From NCBI GenBank assembly GCA_033557465.1, contig CM066033.1:1302925022-1302989021 (forward strand): a stretch of 64,000 nt of DNA. The letters run 5' to 3'. Under the pieces are notes generated by a model. The model was not told where the DNA came from and did not search any database. It worked only from the letters and a program-made list of their open reading frames with translations. The translations under genes were made by a program, and so were the position numbers. The stretch is from Ichthyophis bannanicus. Taxonomy: Eukaryota; Chordata; Amphibia; Gymnophiona; Ichthyophiidae. Positions 23,530 through 34,084 of the stretch are shown here, piece by piece (position 1 is the stretch's first letter; each line of letters starts with the position of its first letter).

Positions 23530-24320
23530 GGTGATTGTTGCAGCAATGACAGAGATCGCTTGGGATATCGTGAGCGGGGTTGTCATGGTGTTGCATGGGG
23601 TTGCCAATGCAAGACGGGGCCATCCTGAGGAGTTTGGGCCTCAGTCATCAGCTTTCCCTTCGGTGGCCCGGCTGTCCAGGAGGCACCCCTCCAGATCCGC
23701 CGGTCCAGTTCTTCTCTGCCTCTTCTCAATGTGGGCAGGGGGCTGGCAGATCTGGAAATTCACGTCCACTGCACGTTCTACTGTTTTACCTCTGCCTTGG
23801 GGTTCTGAGGTCATATATTCCCAATCATTTGTTTGGTGGGGTGCTGCTGTCTGTTGTGCAAGACAAGGTGGTCCACAGTCGGAGGCTGTTGTCTATTCCC
23901 CTTACCCCTGAAGGTGCTCACAATTTAAGTTTTTTGTACCTGCGGAGGTGTATGTTGTTAAAGGCTAGCAGGCGCACCTGTGGGACCAGAATCCTCGGTT
24001 CTTCCGTCCTTCCGTTGAGGTGTGCGTGTGGGGTTTACTCCCTTGGTCGGCTAGCAACTTGCTTCACCCATTGCGCCTTCCCTTTCCTCAAGGCATCGTT
24101 GCGTCCCACTTCTTCGTGGGGGCTCGCCGCAGGGCCTGGAGTTATGCTCAGCCGGTTCCAGCCAGAGCTGAGTCCTTGGGGGGAGGCTCCGATCCTAACG
24201 ATACAGGGAGTGCTGGGATCCGTTCAACCAGGTTCCTTCGGGCCCAGCGTACGTCGTCTTTTGCTGGCCGGTTTAGGTCTTCGGGTCGTGGCGGTGCTCC
24301 GAGAAGACCAGTAGGCTGCA
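23530..24320 (+). pseudogene. Gag remnant of element F
   Basis: The reading frames change repeatedly. Near 24120-24310 one frame gives an A-R-R-R-AW block and, later, an R/G/S-rich segment (SFAGRFRSSGRGGAPRRP). These resemble the late core and basic C-terminus of DIRS gag. A 244-codon open frame at 23580-24314 runs through this block but in a different phase and looks fortuitous. Identification rests on composition and order only. Confidence 0.35.
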
Positions 24321-24799
24321 CAGTGCTTGTCTTGGAGCAAGCGCGGGATATCTGTAGGTTCATATTCAAAGCCATCCGGTTACATGTCCCTCCATTTTGG
24401 AATGCTGTACTAGTAGGCATACTTCATATGCTGGTCTTACAAGTTGGCTTCCGCGCTGCTCTGCATCAGCCAAGGTGACTGCCGGTTTAGGCTGTGGATG
24501 TGGAGTCAGCCTGGAGGAGGGGCCTTGCGTTCTCTGGACAATGCCCTGTTCGGTTGTGTGCCTTGTGGCCCTTATGGAGTTGTAAAAAGGGAAAAACAAA
24601 AAAAAAAAAAAAAGAATAATCAAACAGGAAAGCCTTCCTAATTGTCCCCACTTCTTTTTTATAAGGTTCTGTCCCTTTCTTCCGGGAGCTTGGCCGGAGC
24701 GTGGTTAGACTCAGCTACATTTTGGGGATCCTTTATGTACAAGGCGTTTTAGTGTACGCAGCACGCCCAGTGTTCCATCGTCTGACTGGAACGGTACGC

Positions 24800-25010
24800 G
24801 GTACGTCAGCCGTGGCAGGCGTTCGCGGACACGGTAGCGGATCGAGCGCTGTAGGTGCTGTCTGAGATCTCCGGGATGGTGGCCTATTTCGATCGGCAGG
24901 GTGGAGTCGGTCGGGTGGTCAGAGTGGCCCGAGCGAAGGGACAGCGTGCGCGGTTGAAGCCTTGGCGGCCTGCGTTTCGGTGGGGACACTGTGGTGGTGA
25001 ATGTCCTTAG
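24800..25010 (+). pseudogene. RNase H-like remnant of element F
   Basis: The segment 'gcctatttcgatcggcagggtggagtc' translates to AYFDRQGGV, close to the (A/M)xY(V/I)N(K/R)QGGT motif that follows the catalytic QTDN of DIRS RNase H. The surrounding frame is broken. Confidence 0.35.
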
Positions 25011-25280
25011 CGGGGTCCGAGTGTTTGCCGGAGGAGTGAGATTGCATCAGGTGGTGTGCGCGCCGCATGTGCTCAGATGCGGTCAGCCCATATTGGACCT
25101 CATGGCGACCTGTCAGTCTGCGGCGACGGGTCGATGTTTAGCAGAGGACATATGAGGCTACTGGATAGCGTCGACGCATTGGTACGGGGCCGTGGCCCGG
25201 TCCATTCTATGCCTTTCAGAGGTCATAGTGAAAATGGCTGACCTGGTCTGGTTGCTAAGATATGTGCTCTTCATTAGTCA

Positions 25281-25790
25281 GTGGGGACCATTACCAGTGC
25301 ATTCTGCAACATTTGCGTGACCTTGCATAATCTTTACTTGCAACCAATCGAAATAACTGTCCAAAACCAGTTGATGCAGTCACTACTTAAATTTGCCTCG
25401 CTTGACAGTAAAAAAAAAAAGACATATTTATTTTATACCGATAGGTCACTCACAGCATATTTGGCGATTCCTCGTACTGGTGTTAATCATGCAGATAATT
25501 TCTGCTCTAGTTGTGGTGATGTGACTTTTACATCACAAAAATGGCATATGACTGTGGCGGTTCAGAAAGCCTACAATTTATATTTTGGCTGCAGAATAAA
25601 AGATCAGGATAAAAGCTAGGCGCCACACATATGCTGCAATACATGTGTAGCAGATCTCAGGCTGTGGATGGATGAGAAAAGACCATCAAAGTCTTTTGCG
25701 GTTCCAATGATCTGGAGAGGGCCCATGGATCACGTCGGCGATTGCTACTTCTGCATGGCTCCTCCAATTCCGGAGGGCATATCCAGGTGA
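25281..25790 (+). pseudogene. Cys/His-rich putative zinc-binding protein fragment, one internal stop
   Basis: The first 112 codons are open and end at a TAG at 25617-25619. In the same frame the sequence continues at once with APHICCNTC, then LRLWMD, FAVPMIWR and DHVGDCYFC. Together this gives C-x2-C, C-x3-C, H-x2-C-x2-C and a terminal C-x2-C, and an FGCRIKDQDKS block just before the stop. I recognise this layout (FGCK-GDQDK-WAPH-C-x2-C ... F-(I/V)PMVWR ... DH-x2-DCYFC) from a multicopy group of uncharacterised animal proteins but cannot name a function. The TAG replaces the expected W of WAPH. It lies inside element F and ends in a stop near 25790. Confidence 0.55.
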
Positions 25791-25874
25791 TGTAAGCGGT
25801 TGGCCTACTGGCATTGCGTCGTGGGCGTGGCTACCAGAGTCTCCTTTCTTTTTTGTCACACCATGTAAGACTCC

Positions 25875-26060
25875 ACATCTTCTGAAACAACGCTGGACTC
25901 TGGGGCACTTGACACCCTCTTATATGCCCTTGGTGGATCACGCTTGGTTTATTGCAACTCATTGCTTAGCTGCATTCCACATTCTCAATTAAAAAGACTC
26001 CAACTGGTCCAGGACATAGCTGTAGAGCTACTTTGTGTTGCAAAGAATAAAGCCCTTAAG
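25875..26060 (+). pseudogene. L2-like LINE RT fragment
   Basis: The translation contains GGSRLVYCNSLL, a variant of the SRLDYCNALL block, followed by LKRLQLVQDIAV, as in L2-clade reverse transcriptases. It is short and degenerate. Confidence 0.6.
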
Positions 26061-26650
26061 AGGTGTGACAAATAGGGTGTTTGACGCTGGTGGTTTTTCC
26101 ATTTCCCTCATTTTGCTTCCCACCTCTGTCTGGATGGACCTCGGTTCCGTTCTCCCACATGGAATCCGGCTGTGCCTGTCTAGTTGTCGGTTTGGGACTT
26201 ACACAAGAACACTTTGCTTGTAACCTGCGTTTCTTGGACCTTAGGTGAAGGTTCCGCTGCTTTCTGGGAGGTCTCTTCGCTGCCTGTCCCTCCGTGGAGG
26301 CGGGTTCTGCGGGAGAGCAGCGGTTGCTAACACTTGACACCCTGGTGGGGTCGAGAGCCAAGGGGGAGCTCAAGCGGATTTTCAGGCGGAGCTCCGGTAG
26401 CCTTCTCAGTAGGTCTGTTTCTAGGGCGTTCAGTGTGTTTGCGATGGCGAGTTTGTCTTTCTGAAGCACTAGCGCTGCTTGGGGCAGAGTTCTGTGCTGT
26501 TTTCACCAGTGAAGAGGATCCAAGTGGGCTCTCGGTCGTGTCTTCCTGGTTGGCTTACCGCCTGTTGACGTGAGGAGCGGGCTGGGGTCGGTGCCTGCTC
26601 TGTTCGTTTAGGGGCCGAGCCGACTGGATAGGTCCCTCCCAATGATTACT

Positions 26651-26760
26651 GCTCTGGTACATCCCAGTGGTGGAGGACTGAACTGTAGGACCGATAAGGA
26701 AATGGAAATTACACTTACCTGGTAATTGATGTTCCTTGAGGGAGTACAGTTCAGTCCTCA
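26651..26760. repeat. Internal complementary region of element F
   Basis: 'cagtggtggaggactgaactgtaggaccgataagg' complements the left end at 21463-21500. It runs directly into 'attacacttacctggtaattg...ttcagtcctca', which complements the right end at 27190-27240. Confidence 0.85.
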
Positions 26761-27084
26761 TTCCCGCCCGGGGATGGATGTTTCAGACGCGAGGCGTCAG
26801 TTCCGAGTGTGCTTTCGGATCCTAGCGTCGGCAACGGGCTCTGATTGGCAGGTAATCGCTAGAGCAACCTTTTCTGCCTATACTCTTCCTTAGTTCTCCT
26901 TCCTTCTAGCTCTCTGTCTTCCGCTGTTTGGTGCGCAGGGGGACAGGGGCACGGAGGAGGGTGTTTTCGGCCTTTCTTTTTGGGGCCCTGTGATTTTAAA
27001 GTTGAAGTTTGAGCATAGCTTTGTATTTAGTACTTTAACTGGTTGTTTGTTTGCTCCTTTGAGTCTGCTTTGACAGTAGGTCAC

Positions 27085-27246
27085 TGGGGGATCATGGGAG
27101 AAGACCAGCAGGATATACCCGGTGATGTCACAAGTTTGACTTGTCCAGTCTCCATGTTGCAGGAGGAGGTGCACTACCCAGTGGTGGAGGACTGAACTGT
27201 ACTCCCTCAAGGAACATCAATTACCAGGTAAGTGTAATTTCCATTT
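27085..27246. repeat. Right terminal repeat of element F
   Basis: It begins 'cactgggggatcatgggag' and ends 'aattaccaggtaagtgtaatttcc'. It is the inverse of the left repeat except for the outermost ~45 bp, which match only the ICR. Confidence 0.85.
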
Positions 27247-27819
27247 ACCGTGTGCAGAACGGAGGAGACGGGGAGCTGGCTGGAGGCGAATGAGATCAGC
27301 AAGGTATTGGGGTGTACTGGTGTGAAGGACCCTGTGGGTGATAATGAGGAGTTTGTAGACAAACCTGACTTCCTTCTGAAATGGGGAATATGCGTGTAGA
27401 TTTTTGACCCACCTTGACCACTCCCTAACCATACCCCTGACATGCCTCCTTTAAACATTCCGTTTACAGGTGTTATGTGCCTGATTATATACACCTGTAA
27501 ACTGCAAATAAGGCTTTTAAATTAACCCCCTAACCCTCTGCCCCCTTCCTACCACTGGTTGTCTCCAGTGTCTTTTTTTTTTTCATAGGTGGCTGCAGCA
27601 ACTGACTGTATTAGTTACTGTACTACTGAGAGAGCAGAAGGACCTGGCATTGTTTAATTGACCACCATTCAGCTTTGTTTCTGTTAGACAGAGGTGATAG
27701 ATTTCTTCTAGAAGGCAGCTGATGCCTTTGAATTATGGTGCTGGCGGCGAATACTGTATATACCATTGACTGCCCGAAGAACAAACCAGTCAGTACTAGA
27801 GGAGATCAAACCTAAGCTT
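27247..27819. other. Intron of RTN4IP1, no gene
   Basis: 27540-27600 has a pyrimidine tract and an AG that mimic a splice acceptor, but no conserved coding sequence follows. Confidence 0.5.
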
Positions 27820-28082
27820 TCTTTAGAAGCTCAGATGACAAGAATTTGACTTTCATACTTTGGATACATCATGCGAAGAGAGAGATCATTAGAGAAAGGC
27901 ATCATGCTTGGCAAGATAGGTCAACGCAAAAGAAGGCCAGCAATCAGATGGATCGATACAGTAACAGCAGCTACAGATGCCAGTCTGTCAACAATAAGCC
28001 ATCTGACTGAAGACCGAACACAATTTAGGACAACTATCCAGAGGTTCGCCATGAGTCGACACCGACTCGACGGCACTTAACA
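27820..28082 (+). pseudogene. LINE 3' end (RTE-like C-terminus)
   Basis: The frame reads FGYIMRRERSLEKGIMLGKI, then RPAIRWIDTV and, at the end, SRHRLDGT followed by a stop and 'cacaacc'. This matches the C-terminal tail of RTE-type LINE ORFs (xFGHIxRxxxSLEKxxMLGKIEGxR...). Only the end of the element is present, and the clade assignment is approximate. Confidence 0.6.
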
Positions 28083-28198
28083 CAACCATTGTCATGTTGT
28101 TATCAGCTCATGGTGACGCTTTCCATTTACTGTCCTTTTGGGTTTACTGGATTCAGTTTAAAAAGCTTCATTTCTAATGAGGTGACTGATTGCATTGC

Positions 28199-28600
28199 TA
28201 TCTGTTGGGTCTACGAAAAAATGGTAATCACCCGAAAATGGTATTCAAATATAGAATATACAAAAAAAAATAGTATTCAAATATAGAATATACAAAAAAA
28301 AAAAAGGAATACTATAAGTTCCCTCCACCATCCACTATCGTCATTTGTTGGGCATAAACCAAGCGAGAGACAAAACCACTCTGTCGCTCACATATAGTAC
28401 ATGCCCCTTTTTTTGATTAAACAAAGATCACTTTTCACGTGGTTTAAAAACCAACCATAAGAGCAAATCACACTTATCTTATCCACCGCACCGCATGTAC
28501 TATATGTGAGCGACAGAGTGGTTTTGTCTCTCGCTTGGTTTATGCCCAACAAATGACGATAGTGGATGGTGGAGGGAACTTATAGTATCTGTTGGGTCTA
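28199..28600. mobile_element. Fold-back element with ~93-bp arms and 15-bp direct repeats
   Basis: Arms at about 28310-28404 and 28493-28586 are essentially perfect inverted repeats (outer part 'actataagttccctccacc', inner part 'cacatatagtacatg') around an ~88-bp loop. The whole is flanked by a perfect 15-bp direct repeat, 'tatctgttgggtcta', at 28199-28213 and 28586-28600. Between the left direct repeat and the left arm are ~95 bp with a duplicated 'agtattcaaatatagaatatac' motif and A runs. It has no coding capacity. Confidence 0.8.
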
Positions 28601-28939
28601 GGCAGGCCTGGCCTTAGAAAAGCATGTCAAGCCCCATGTATTAGGGCCAGACAATGTCAGTCACCTAAAGGTTATCTCCAACAAAGCAATTTACAGGTCC
28701 ACATGTCCACATCTCATTGCCAAATGGATGCAGCCTTCCGATGAGATAGGTTTGGACTGTTTCATAGTCCCTTTAAGAGAGAGATCCTAATCCCATTCCT
28801 GCCCGGGCCCATTTTTATAGTTTTGAATTTTCTTTTTCATTCAAAAACCATGACAAAATGGAATTTCCCAAGGATAGCATTTATGCATATAGGCAGCTCA
28901 TGCCATTATCTTTCCCCTATTTTCTTCTAAGCCAGCCTC
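28601..28939. other. Intron of RTN4IP1, no gene
   Basis: No recognisable repeat or coding signal. Confidence 0.45.
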
Positions 28940-29275
28940 AATTCCGAAGTCTCAGGTAGGTGACTCAGTGATGAACCTGCTTGTTTTCCAAGAAAGCAGA
29001 GGTACTTTCCTGTACTAGATGTTCTCTGAAGGTAGCAGTTCACTAGTCATACAAATCACAAACTTTTCCCACCTTCCCTTCGGAGTTGTTCTTTCTGTAG
29101 TCAAAAGTATTCTATAGAATTTAGGGAGCTTCTGCATCATAGGAAAATGAGCAGTGAAAGACTCTGAGCTAGTCCAAAAATTCTGGAAGATTCCATGTGC
29201 TGAGTGCAGTCACCTGGCCCACTTGTGAAAAGCTGTCTTCAGAGAATGATTGTTACAGGTAAGCAACTTCACAGT
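28940..29275 (+). mobile_element. DIRS right-end relic G
   Basis: 'ctgcttgttttccaagaaagcag...ttcctgtactagatgttctctgaagg' has the order of a DIRS ICR. About 230 bp later 'cttcagagaatgattgttacaggtaagcaactt' has the form of a DIRS right terminus complementary to it. No coding part remains. Confidence 0.5.
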
Positions 29276-30005
29276 CTGAACAGAGCTGAGGCAAACACAT
29301 TAATTAACTTTTTCCGTAAAATTCTAACTTTTTTGTGACTTGCGTTGTCAAATAAAGATCCTTCTCCAAGAAAAGCTTAATCTCTCTATGTCAGTGAGCA
29401 GATAGAGAATGTGGTACGAAGCAACACCTGACATAAAGCAGCAGGACTTAATCTGTGTGATTTTTTTTTTCCCCTGAACCGATGAAACGCAGGAAAAGGC
29501 CAGACTGGTATTTGATTGAGGGGGAGAAATGTCAGTGTTTGTACTTAGCCTTTTCAAGATACGAATGATCGTGATGGCTGAGAAAACGCTACTGTCCAGC
29601 TCTTGCTAAATAGATTCTGAAATGCAGTGTGCTATCCCATAATATTAAGGGCTCAATGCATCGATTTGGGACATCAAATGAAATTTACAGCCAAATGTTA
29701 TGTGAGTTTGACAAATAGAAATGTTTGCATCATGGTTTTTATTTTTAAATTAAAAAAAAAGAACAATCAGGTCCTGCATATGTTGGGAAAGCTGTAGAAA
29801 TCTCCCTTTTCATTCTTTTCTAGATCATTTTTCTCCTTTACCAGCCTTAATATTCATGCAGCTTGTTTATAGCCCCCTTTGTTTTGGAGTCAAAGCGGGC
29901 TGTAAACAAATAAAGTATTCCTTTGACGGTATGCCACATTATTAACATCTGGACTGCTCCATAGATGCTGTGGGACCAGGCTTTACAACATGGGTTTTAC
30001 AACAG
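29276..30005. other. Intron of RTN4IP1, no gene
   Basis: 'aaagcgggctgtaaacaaataaag' at 29893-29920 is a SINE-type tail. Nothing else is recognised. Confidence 0.5.
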
Positions 30006-30346
30006 GAGTGGAGGAGTGGCCTAGTGGTTGGGGCAAGGTACTTCAGGCCGGAAGGTCGGGGGTTCAAATCCCACTAGAGGAAGCAACCTTGGGCCGGAAG
30101 GACTGGGGTTTCTAGTCCCACAGGTGCTCCTTGTGGTCTTGGGCAAGCCACTTAACCCTCCATAGCCCATGTTCCCTGTAAAATAGTTATCTGTGTGCTG
30201 TGCTTTCCTGTCTAATCAATGTGTTTATACCTCAAAAATTTCCTGTCATGATTTGACAATTTCCAATCTGTAATCAAACCGCTGCTGATTGCTGGAAGTA
30301 GCGGTATACAAATGTATACTAAATAAATAAAATAAATAAATAAATC
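30006..30346 (+). mobile_element. tRNA-derived SINE, complete
   Basis: The head carries an A box (tggcctagtggttggggc) and a B box (ggtcgggggttcaaatccc). The body is 'gcaaccttgggccggaaggactgggg', and the 3' domain 'agcggtatacaaatgtatac' precedes (AAAT)n. It is the reference copy for the family in this window. Confidence 0.9.
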
Positions 30347-31139
30347 CTCTGCCTCCAGTCTGTTTAGGATTCAGTCACACAGGTGAAGATAGGCCTTCTT
30401 CAGGCTGCCGTGAAAACATGCGTAAGGTTGATAAGGACCATTCATCCCTGCCTCCTGTTGGTTTTCTTTATTTTCACCCTTCAAGGTTTGAGGTGAAAGG
30501 TACACTTAACCTAGTCAGATTCTTCTCAGTCAGTACAGAATGAGCATGTTCTAGCCTGCTTAAGATCAAGACTACTCATTTTGAAAAAAATTAAATCATG
30601 GTGATTTTGTGCTGGTTATATATTATAACTTAACTTTATATTTGAATTGAGGAAATAATAAACTGATAAAGATAGGACATGAATCTGAAGCATGACTTTA
30701 TTTAGTATATGGGGTGTTTCAAGTTATGTCACAAGCTTCCTGTTTCAACCTCTGTCTTCAGAGAAGGATCGGTAAGAGCAGTAACTGAACTTAAAGCGGT
30801 AGTAAAGGGTTCATCCTGCTAATCTTTGGAGGTAGCCAGATAAAACCCAAGATTTGAATATTCCTCCTCTTCTCACTGGCTAAAGTGTGTCCGGCAGTAT
30901 TGTTGGCTGAACAGAATTTAGTCAGATGGAGAGAGGTTTGGAGGTGTTCCTAGTTCACAGAAAAAGGTTATCTGATATTCAGTGCTGGTTGGAAAGTTAG
31001 GAATGCAAAAAGCTATCCGAAAGATATCTCGAAGCAGATATGTTCTGTGATGGACTTATGCGATGAGTCCCATTGAATATCCAGTTATCCAGATAATCTG
31101 ATGTTGACTACCACTTGCTGGCTTGCTGAATATTGTCTT
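30347..31139. other. Intron of RTN4IP1, no gene
   Basis: No recognisable coding or repeat signal. Confidence 0.45.
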
Positions 31140-32800
31140 CATACTAATGCACATTACTTTAACCCCTTACAGAAGATTCCTCCTACAATATAGGCTTTCT
31201 TTGCAGTCCCCACAGGACCTCATACTAGCACCCTTGCTATTTAACATTTTTTAACTCCATTGGCTATTATTATTCAAGGGCTTGATTTTAACCTTCTTAT
31301 TTTTGCCGATGGTATATAAATATTAATTTCACATCAAAATAGGGTTTCCGTTGTCCAGTCTGAATAGTCAGTTGCTCTGAATTCGGTTGCTGATTAGCTC
31401 AAATCCAGTCAACTCCTGCTGAATGTTTCTAAATCAGTAAGAAAAAAGGTCTGACCTACATTCTGCCCTTCAAAGATTGTCGGATCCTTAGGTGTCCTAC
31501 TGAATAGACCCTTAACTTTTCAGGCTTCTATTTCATTGGTAGCAAGAAACGGCTTTTTAGTACTGAGACAACAACATAAGATATGCCATACTTGGTCAGT
31601 ACAAGGATCCATCAGACCCAGAATGTACTTGAAAAAGGTTTTATTATGCAGTCTGGATAAGAGCTTGATGAATATTTTGGTCCATAGACTTATTTTTAAT
31701 ATGATTGATTACTGGCACCCCCCCCCCCTCTACAGTTCAAAAAGACTTCAACTGGTACAAAATGCTGCAGCCAGATTATTTACCAGGCCAAATGATATGA
31801 CCATGTTTCACCCCTTCCGAATGAGCTATCCTAGCTACCAGTTTTATACAGACTCTTCTACAAAATCTTGACCCTTGTTTATTGAGTTTACTTCACTGGT
31901 ATCCCTATTTATCTTTCACAATTGATCATTCCTTGCTGCCTTAAACGATTGCCCTCCTCATTTTAAGTTGGAAATGACACATTCAGCTGCTTTTAGTTTT
32001 ATGACCCCTTTGTTATGGAATTTCTTCTTCTGACCTACATTTAGGAAGTTCTAAGAAATTTAAATTAGGATTGAAGTGTTGGCTTCTTACCAAAACATGT
32101 GGAGATGCCTAAATTCTTTATTAGGCTCTTGGAGATGTTTAATCTCCTGTTCTTTGTATTCTCTACTACCCTTATGGTGCTTTGTGTTATATTGTTATGT
32201 TACCAAACAAAGATGGTTGGATGAAACGTAAGAGCAAAAGCAATATTTGATTTATATATATATTTTTGTTGGACCGCTTGTCAAGAGAGGAACAATCTCT
32301 CTCACGAGTACAAAGATTCGATACTCAGTTTTTGGATGACGGGAAGTTGTACTACTTGTCCCTTCAACAATTTATATGAGCTAAGTGCTATGATTTTTTA
32401 TTGACATTTAAAAACATTCTTTCACTCTTATACTTCATGGTGTGCCTATATATAAAGAATAAGATGGAAAGTTTGTACTAGTGAGAAAGATTGTTCCTCT
32501 CTTGACAAGCGGTCCAACAAAAATATATATATAAAAATCAAATATTGTTTTTGCTCTTACTTTTCACCCAACCTTTCTTTGTTTGGTGATACTTTTGTGG
32601 TTGAGTCTATTTTTGTTTTGTTTTTTGCTGTAGCATATTTTTATGTTATGCATCCCCTACCTGTTGTGTTTCCTGTCTCTCGTGTTTATAATCTTGATGA
32701 TGTACTATCAGGTCATTTGGTTTTGTAAATCGCTTTGATAACTTTTTTGCCAAAAGATGCTGTGTTAAATATTCATATAAATAAATAACTAAATATGATT
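31140..32800 (+). pseudogene. L2-like LINE relic, interrupted by a fold-back element
   Basis: Frames with many stops give SPLLFN, then LLIFADG (in place of YADDTQL), and later SSKRLQLVQNAAARLF, in the order expected for an L2-clade RT. The 3' end runs to 'gtaaatcgctttgataac' and AAAT at about 32790. A copy-foreign fold-back block lies at 32196-32592, and a C run interrupts at 31717-31728. Confidence 0.65.
32196..32592. mobile_element. MITE-like fold-back element, ~115-bp arms
   Basis: The left arm (about 32196-32312, 'ccaaacaaagatggttgg' through 'gttggaccgcttgtcaagagagg') and the right arm (about 32470-32592) are inverted repeats with few mismatches around a ~160-bp AT-rich loop. It has no coding capacity and sits inside the L2-like relic. 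Confidence 0.8.
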
Positions 32801-33029
32801 GTTGTATGTTTCAACTCTTAAAATTTGACTTCTAGATATTAAATTCTTTAATTTCTGTCTTTCATATAAAATTGTAATTGACTAATCTGATTATCTTCAC
32901 TTGAATTACCAACTATGTACAGGATGTTTGTGATCTGTGAAAGTGTAGCACGCTATTGCTCTCTCAGATGTTCGTAGATGAAATAATTTGCTATATTGTT
33001 GCCCTTCACTGGGGGGCTTGTCTTTGCAG

Positions 33030-33166
33030 TTGCTGAAAGCATGGGGTGCGAATGTAACAGCTACCTGTTCCCTAGACTCCAGTGCATTGGTAGGGAGCCT
33101 GGGTGCCAACCATGTCATCGATTACAAGTCCGAAAATGTAGAAGAGCAGCTGAAAGCATTAGAACT
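33030..33166 (+). CDS. RTN4IP1: RTN4IP1 internal exon (middle of the Rossmann domain)
   Basis: This 137-bp exon follows the acceptor cttgtctttgcag and ends at the donor CT/gtaagt. It starts in phase 0 and encodes [14 protein letters not shown], then [22 protein letters not shown]. This corresponds to the second half of the NAD(P)-binding fold of RTN4IP1, where the DYKS stretch is shared with relatives. The last two bases (CT) are completed by the first base of the next exon, giving leucine. The three exons therefore join without a frame break. The upstream intron is about 13.6 kb and full of repeats. No substitution that would disable the protein is seen. Confidence 0.93.
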
Positions 33167-33773
33167 GTAAGTGCTGTTGTCCTAATTGTGTGCAGAACTT
33201 AGTCCTGCTGCCTGGTCTTCAAGTGAATACTTTTTTTTTTCTGTTAAGGTTACTGGAAGGTTCCTTGTCATCAAGACTAAGCTGAGCATATTCCAGTTTT
33301 GCTCCTCTTTTATAAACATTGAAATGTAGTTCTGTTCCTCTTGGTCTGTCTCCATGCTTTTATTGGGGTTGAACCAGGACTGGCTCAGCCTGTCATTGAT
33401 ATTAAACTCATCCAGGAATTTAGCCCTTGCTCAGTAAACAGCCTCTAAATATTGGAACTGCAATTTCTAGATCTTTCCCATTGTAAGGAGACCAAACCAG
33501 TTTATTTGTCTAGAAGTGTAAATCATTTTTAAAACGGGCACTTACATAAAATAGATTATGCATACAGAGCTACTAAGATCCATTCCTCTGACTCATAGTA
33601 TGTAAAATCTTGGCATACATTGATTCTTCTAGTTTACCTCATGGGCATGGAGTTTTCTTGTTGCATCTATCTTTAAAGATTCTTATGGAGCCAGTGTACA
33701 ATTCCAAAGCTGTATGAAAGTAGAGAGATTGCAAACTGAATAATGAGGAATCTCGAGTGGTGTCCCGAGTGTT
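33167..33773. other. Intron of RTN4IP1, no gene
   Basis: No recognisable repeat or coding signal. Confidence 0.5.
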
Positions 33774-34070
33774 TATTTTATTTATTTTATTTAACATTTC
33801 TTATATACCGCCTTTCATGATATCATGGCGGTTTACATTGAACAAACTGAAATTACATTGAACAGGGCATTATAACTTGGAGATAACTATTTTACAGGGA
33901 ACATGGGCAATGGAGGGTTAAGTGGCTTGCCCAAGACCACAAGGAGCACCGTGGGACTAGAAACCCCAGTCCTTCCGGCCCAAGGTTGCTGTCCTCTAGT
34001 GGGATTTGTACCCCCGACCTTTCCGGCCTGAGGTAACTTGCCCCAACCACTAGGCCACTCCTCCAAAAAG
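33774..34070 (-). mobile_element. tRNA-derived SINE, reverse strand
   Basis: (TTTA)n at the left, then the complement of the family's 3' domain (ataccgcctttcatg, ggcggtttacattgaac), then the body, and the head ending with the complement of the A box (ccccaaccactaggccactcc). Nearly full length. Confidence 0.9.
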
Positions 34071-34084
34071 GAGTGTTGTCCTTT

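Larger units (their letters stand above)
21463..27246 (+). mobile_element. DIRS-like element F (distinct family) with heavily altered interior
   Basis: The left terminus (ttccttatcggtcctacagttcag...) and the right terminus (...ttaccaggtaagtgtaattt) are inverted repeats over 'cagtcctccaccactgggtagtgcacctcc' and further inward. An ICR at about 26651-26760 complements first the left end and then the right end, the diagnostic DIRS arrangement, and places the element on the + strand. Inside are gag and RNase H-like scraps, an old CR1 piece, an L2-like piece and a Cys-rich frame. No RT or recombinase is readable. Confidence 0.75.

Noticed and set aside
23580..24314. 244-codon + strand open frame
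   Set aside because: No recognisable domain; the gag-like blocks of the region lie in another frame, so this one appears fortuitous.
27550..27660. Pyrimidine tract and AG resembling an acceptor of an extra RTN4IP1 exon
   Set aside because: RTN4IP1 reading phases already join 19431 to 33030 without a gap, and the following sequence is not conserved coding.
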